This document shows, one piece after another, positions 61,249-64,000 of a stretch of 64,000 nt of DNA. This stretch comes from Adiantum capillus-veneris (taxonomy: Eukaryota; Streptophyta; Polypodiopsida; Polypodiales; Pteridaceae), in contig CM043967.1 of the NCBI GenBank assembly GCA_014529385.2, positions 5,037,001 through 5,101,000 of the forward strand, given 5' to 3'. Position 1 is the first letter of the stretch. Each line of letters opens with the position of its first letter. Below the pieces are notes generated by a model. The model did not search any database, was not told the origin of the DNA, and saw only the letters and a list, made by a program, of their open reading frames with translations. Position numbers and translations under genes: made by a program.

Positions 61249-62384
61249 TCATTCACCATGATATGTCATATGATTTGTGGCACCACTATCTAAATACCAA
61301 TCATCTGTATGATGTGGCTCCACCATGCTTCCAACAACATGCTCCATAGGAAATAAATGTCCACTCGATCTATTGTCATATATATTTTGATCATGAGGAT
61401 TGTATCCAGCAAAGTTTCCTCCATGTCTGCCATAACCTCGGCCTCTTCCACCACGATCACGATTTTGATTTAGCCTTGTGTAACATTCTCTTTCAAAGTG
61501 ACAATAAATGCCACATCTGTTACAATATCCATCTCTTTGAGGATGTACAAATCGTCCACCTCCATGTCCACGAGTTCGGGCTCTCCCCCTGCCTCTTTGG
61601 CTATAATCATTGTAACTTTGACTTTGTTGGTTTTGCCATTGACCTCTTCCAGCATTGTTTCCACGACCATAGTTTTCTCTTCCACCTCTATTGTTTCCAC
61701 GACCTCTAGAGTAACAAACCTGATCTCTGGAATTGTTATTTGATGGAGAAGGACCTGACTTGCCTAACTTCACCTCTTCTTGCAAACAAAGGTTTACTAA
61801 CTCTTCAAAATCAGGCATGTGTCCTCGAATAGATATAGATGTATCCAATGACTTGTATTCCGGTCCCAAACCATTCAATGTCACTGAAACTAAGTCATCA
61901 TCTGGAACTTCAACATTAATGCTCGCAAGATCTTCTTGTATTTGCTTTATCTCTGTCACATAATCTGATATGGATCTATTTCCTCGCCATACACAATGTA
62001 ACCTTTGCTTTAAGTGAACTTTTTGTGGTTCTGTATTGGAGCTGTTCATTCTTGCTAGTATCTCCCATGCTTCCTTTGGAGATTGAGCCTTCTTCACAAG
62101 TGGTATAAAGAAGTCACTAATGCATAGTGAAATCCAATGCATCACTTTCCTTGAATTCTCGATCCACTTCTTGTAAGCTTCTACTCCTGCTTGCCATGTT
62201 TTATGTGCTTCAACATTCTCTCTGTTTGGTTCCAAACCAACCTCGGGACACTCTTGTTCACCTGTAATGTAATCCCATAAATCTTTGCCCATGATAAAGT
62301 TCTCCATCCTGTAGGACCATATGTTGTAGTTCTCTCTGGTCAGCTTCTCTCCAACATCTGTGTGACTTGAGTTGAACTTTCTGC
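61249..62384 (-). pseudogene. Copia D gag and protease start
   Basis: ATG near 62384 (MAESSTQVTQ) is followed by a one-base frame slip near 62358. From there the frame EKLTRENYNIWSYRMENF continues through LWDYITG, SLCISDFFIPLVKKAQSPKEAWEIL, VHLKQRLHCVWRGNRSISD and LNGLGPEYKSLDTSI. A Gly/Arg-rich tract and a zinc knuckle, YCNRCGIYCHFERECY, come next. Protease starts DDWYLDSGATNHMT and ends at TGA 61249-61251. It is a retrotran_gag_2/UBN2-type gag, clearly different from A and C. Confidence 0.85.
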
Positions 62385-62389
62385 CATCT

Positions 62390-63274
62390 TTACTCTCTCA
62401 ATTTCTTCCAAAGGATTTTGATAAAATTTCGGCAGAGTTTCGTTTGTATTTGGACAATATCTCAAGTGACAATCTCAACCAAAGTGCTCATAAACACTGA
62501 CAGAAAATCTCTCACTGCCAAGGGAAAATCCACTGACTCACTTTGGCACAGACTGACTTAGTACTATGCATAAATACTCTTAAACAATGTCCACATGGAC
62601 CTGTATGCAAATGCAATCCATACATTGTCCTGTACCACATATCCATACATCCACCTTCTTTCCATAGTCGTAAACGACATATGAGGTCTTTCGCGGGGCC
62701 AGTTGGGGGTTCGCTCCAGTACCTAATCCACCTTGCCAAGGTACCAAAGCTCCCAAGGCAAGGCTTCAAAAAACCTCACTCGACCCTCACAAAGGCTGCA
62801 GTTTTCCAAAATACATTGACCGCATATCCATACATAACCACAAAGTACTCAATATGACAATATAACCGCCTCAACTTCTTCCCACAACCTTTCTTACATA
62901 GGCGGCTGTCCATAACGGACCCACAACAACCAAACATAATCTTCGATAACACAATATCATGATGCAAAAGCTCTTTGTCGCTCTCCAAAACCTGTGTAAA
63001 TGCTGAATTCTTCATCTGTAACCTGTAAATCTACTGCCGAGTGCAAAACTGGACATCTCCTATGCTTGTGTGAGCTGGCTGTTTGCTGCAGAAAATTGCA
63101 GATTTTGGCAAATCTAAGTATGCCAATGCGCCCAGAATGCCCTAAAACATAAAGATAGACTCCTAGATCACTATATTCCGAGTTCCGGTGAGGGAGTTAT
63201 GACCAAAAAACCTCTCTTTTTTGCTGTTTTCCAGAGCTGCGGAAACCTGTGTATTGACTGTAGCTCCTAAAACT
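62390..63274 (-). other. Copia D untranslated leader
   Basis: About 0.9 kb. Contains the block shared with the copia A leader (62705-62920): GGTTCGCTCCA, AAAACCTCACTCGACCCTCA, AAAGGCTGCAGT, CATACATAACCACAAAG, AACCGCC...GGCGG. Confidence 0.7.
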
Positions 63275-63288
63275 GAGCTCTGATACCA
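63275..63288 (-). other. Copia D primer-binding site
   Basis: Plus strand GAGCTCTGATACCA, full match to the tRNA-iMet complement, three bases from the LTR. Confidence 0.9.
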
Positions 63289-63291
63289 CTT

Positions 63292-63526
63292 TGTAGAGTG
63301 CGCAGGTGATGAAGAAGGTAGAAAAGAAGACTACGCACACACACCAACACACATCGAGACACACACACACACTGACAATCGTTACCCTGCAGCAGCCATT
63401 CAACGAGCTGCACTTCTCTTCTTCTCTTTTGAACTATTATCCAAAGTATATTTACAACATAGTATAGTCAGTGTCTAGCCGCCCATTTCACAATGGACAT
63501 ATTCTTTAACATCATATTCTTTAACA
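63292..63526 (-). repeat. Copia D 5' LTR (235 bp)
   Basis: Same ends as 57780-58026. The AC tract is shorter, and substitutions such as AGTGTCTAGCC versus AGTGTCCAGCC separate the two. Confidence 0.92.
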
Positions 63527-64000
63527 GTGTGGTGTCGCATGGAATGAAGCCCCGGAATCTACTATCTAGGAATTAGACACATTGTCTAATGAGAGAATTA
63601 GAGCATCTTGCTCTACTTTACATGCCACATTGGCCTCCGATGTTGGCTTGTTGTCTTGAGACTCTGTCACCTTCTTCTTCTTGGACCAGCAATCCTTCTT
63701 GACGTGGCCCTTCTTGCCGCAGTTCCAACATTCAAGAACTGACTTTGTGCGTGACTTGCTCCGCCTTGAGCGATCACGACCCTTTTGGTTTTTGAACCTT
63801 TCCTTAGGTCTTCCTCTTGTTTCCACTGACAATGCAGCACTTGATGATTCTCTTGTGCTTCTCCTTCGTATTTCCTCGCTTAGGAGAACACCCACAACAT
63901 CATCAAACTTAAGAGTATTTGTGCCAGAAATAGAATTACTTACAGCCATCACAAGGCTGTCCCAACTATCCGGTAGAGATGATAGTATAAGGAGAGCTCG
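63527..64000 (-). pseudogene. Copia C gag and protease start (cut by window edge)
   Basis: Frame open from the window edge to a TAG at 63566-63568: LLILSSLPDSWDSLVMAVSNS, LLSEEIRRRSTRESS, the basic KGRDRSRRSKSRTKS tract and an intact zinc knuckle, CWNCGKKGHVKKDC. After the TAG (Trp expected) comes IVDSGASFHATPH, the protease active site, up to the copia D insertion. Gag continues beyond 64000. Confidence 0.85.

Larger units (their letters stand above)
57780..63526 (-). mobile_element. Copia D, nearly complete, nested in copia C
   Basis: 5.75 kb: 5' LTR (63292-63526), PBS (63275-63288), leader, gag, protease, integrase, RT, RNase H, polypurine tract (GAGGGGGAG on minus, about 58027-58035), 3' LTR (57780-58026). 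The LTRs differ by about four substitutions plus AC-repeat length, so it is fairly young. Both flanks carry GTG in a GT-rich context, so the exact target duplication is ambiguous. Gag-pol is a single frame with three stops. Confidence 0.92.
52138..64000 (-). mobile_element. Copia C, old, with three insertions, continues past window
   Basis: Minus-strand copia reading from right to left: gag (63566-64000+), protease split by copia D, protease end (57599-57779), an insert (57134-57598), integrase (56132-57130), a TTAA element (54793-56127), RT (53684-54788), RNase H (53010-53702) and LTR. Its own frameshifts and stops plus three nested insertions make it the oldest layer here. Confidence 0.85.

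Overview
The window looks like nuclear DNA of a land plant with a large, repeat-rich genome. The evidence is a split F-box/LRR gene with standard GT-AG introns, Ty1/copia retrotransposons primed by initiator tRNA-Met, plant-type LINEs and very many (GA)n/(CT)n microsatellites. The very long first intron would suit a fern, lycophyte or other seed-free or large-genome lineage, but the sequence alone does not fix the taxon. No rRNA, tRNA, CRISPR array or bacterial-style operon was seen.

Layout. 1-2.5 kb: broken LTR-element pieces, including a gypsy-like gag, a PBS and several R/U5 fragments in both orientations. 2.5-4.1 kb: a perfect 100-bp duplication and an old LINE fragment. 4.4-20.3 kb, minus strand: the only convincing host gene, an F-box/LRR protein whose six exons join in phase. 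Its first intron (5884-20133, 14.25 kb) holds a head-to-tail LINE cluster (5.99-15.2 kb), a 3 x 192-bp tandem repeat and a short non-autonomous LTR element (17.1-19.1 kb). 20.3-27.9 kb: microsatellite-rich DNA with a receptor-kinase-like remnant. 27.9-38.5 kb: a decayed plus-strand copia (B) that appears to be split by a minus-strand copia (A, 29196-34804). 38.5-45.5 kb: AT-rich DNA with no gene seen. 45.5-48.5 kb: a second, different LINE. 48.9-50.7 kb: inverted L1-type LINE tails. 52.1-64.0 kb: an old minus-strand copia (C), interrupted by a 1335-bp TTAA-flanked element, by a G-rich insert carrying a possible gene fragment, and by a nearly intact younger copia (D, 57780-63526).

All transposon coding regions carry stops, frameshifts or catalytic changes; none looks autonomous. 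The most noteworthy points are (i) LINE 3' ends that repeatedly abut (CT)n tracts, suggesting a microsatellite-targeted non-LTR element; (ii) a TTAA element whose removal leaves one TTAA and an unbroken copia frame; (iii) a leader module shared by two otherwise different copia families; (iv) (CT)n on the sense strand of the leader or LTR in several unrelated elements and in the F-box gene; and (v) a conserved 3'-terminal hairpin in an L1-type family with a base-pair swap. All calls were read by eye, without alignment software or databases.
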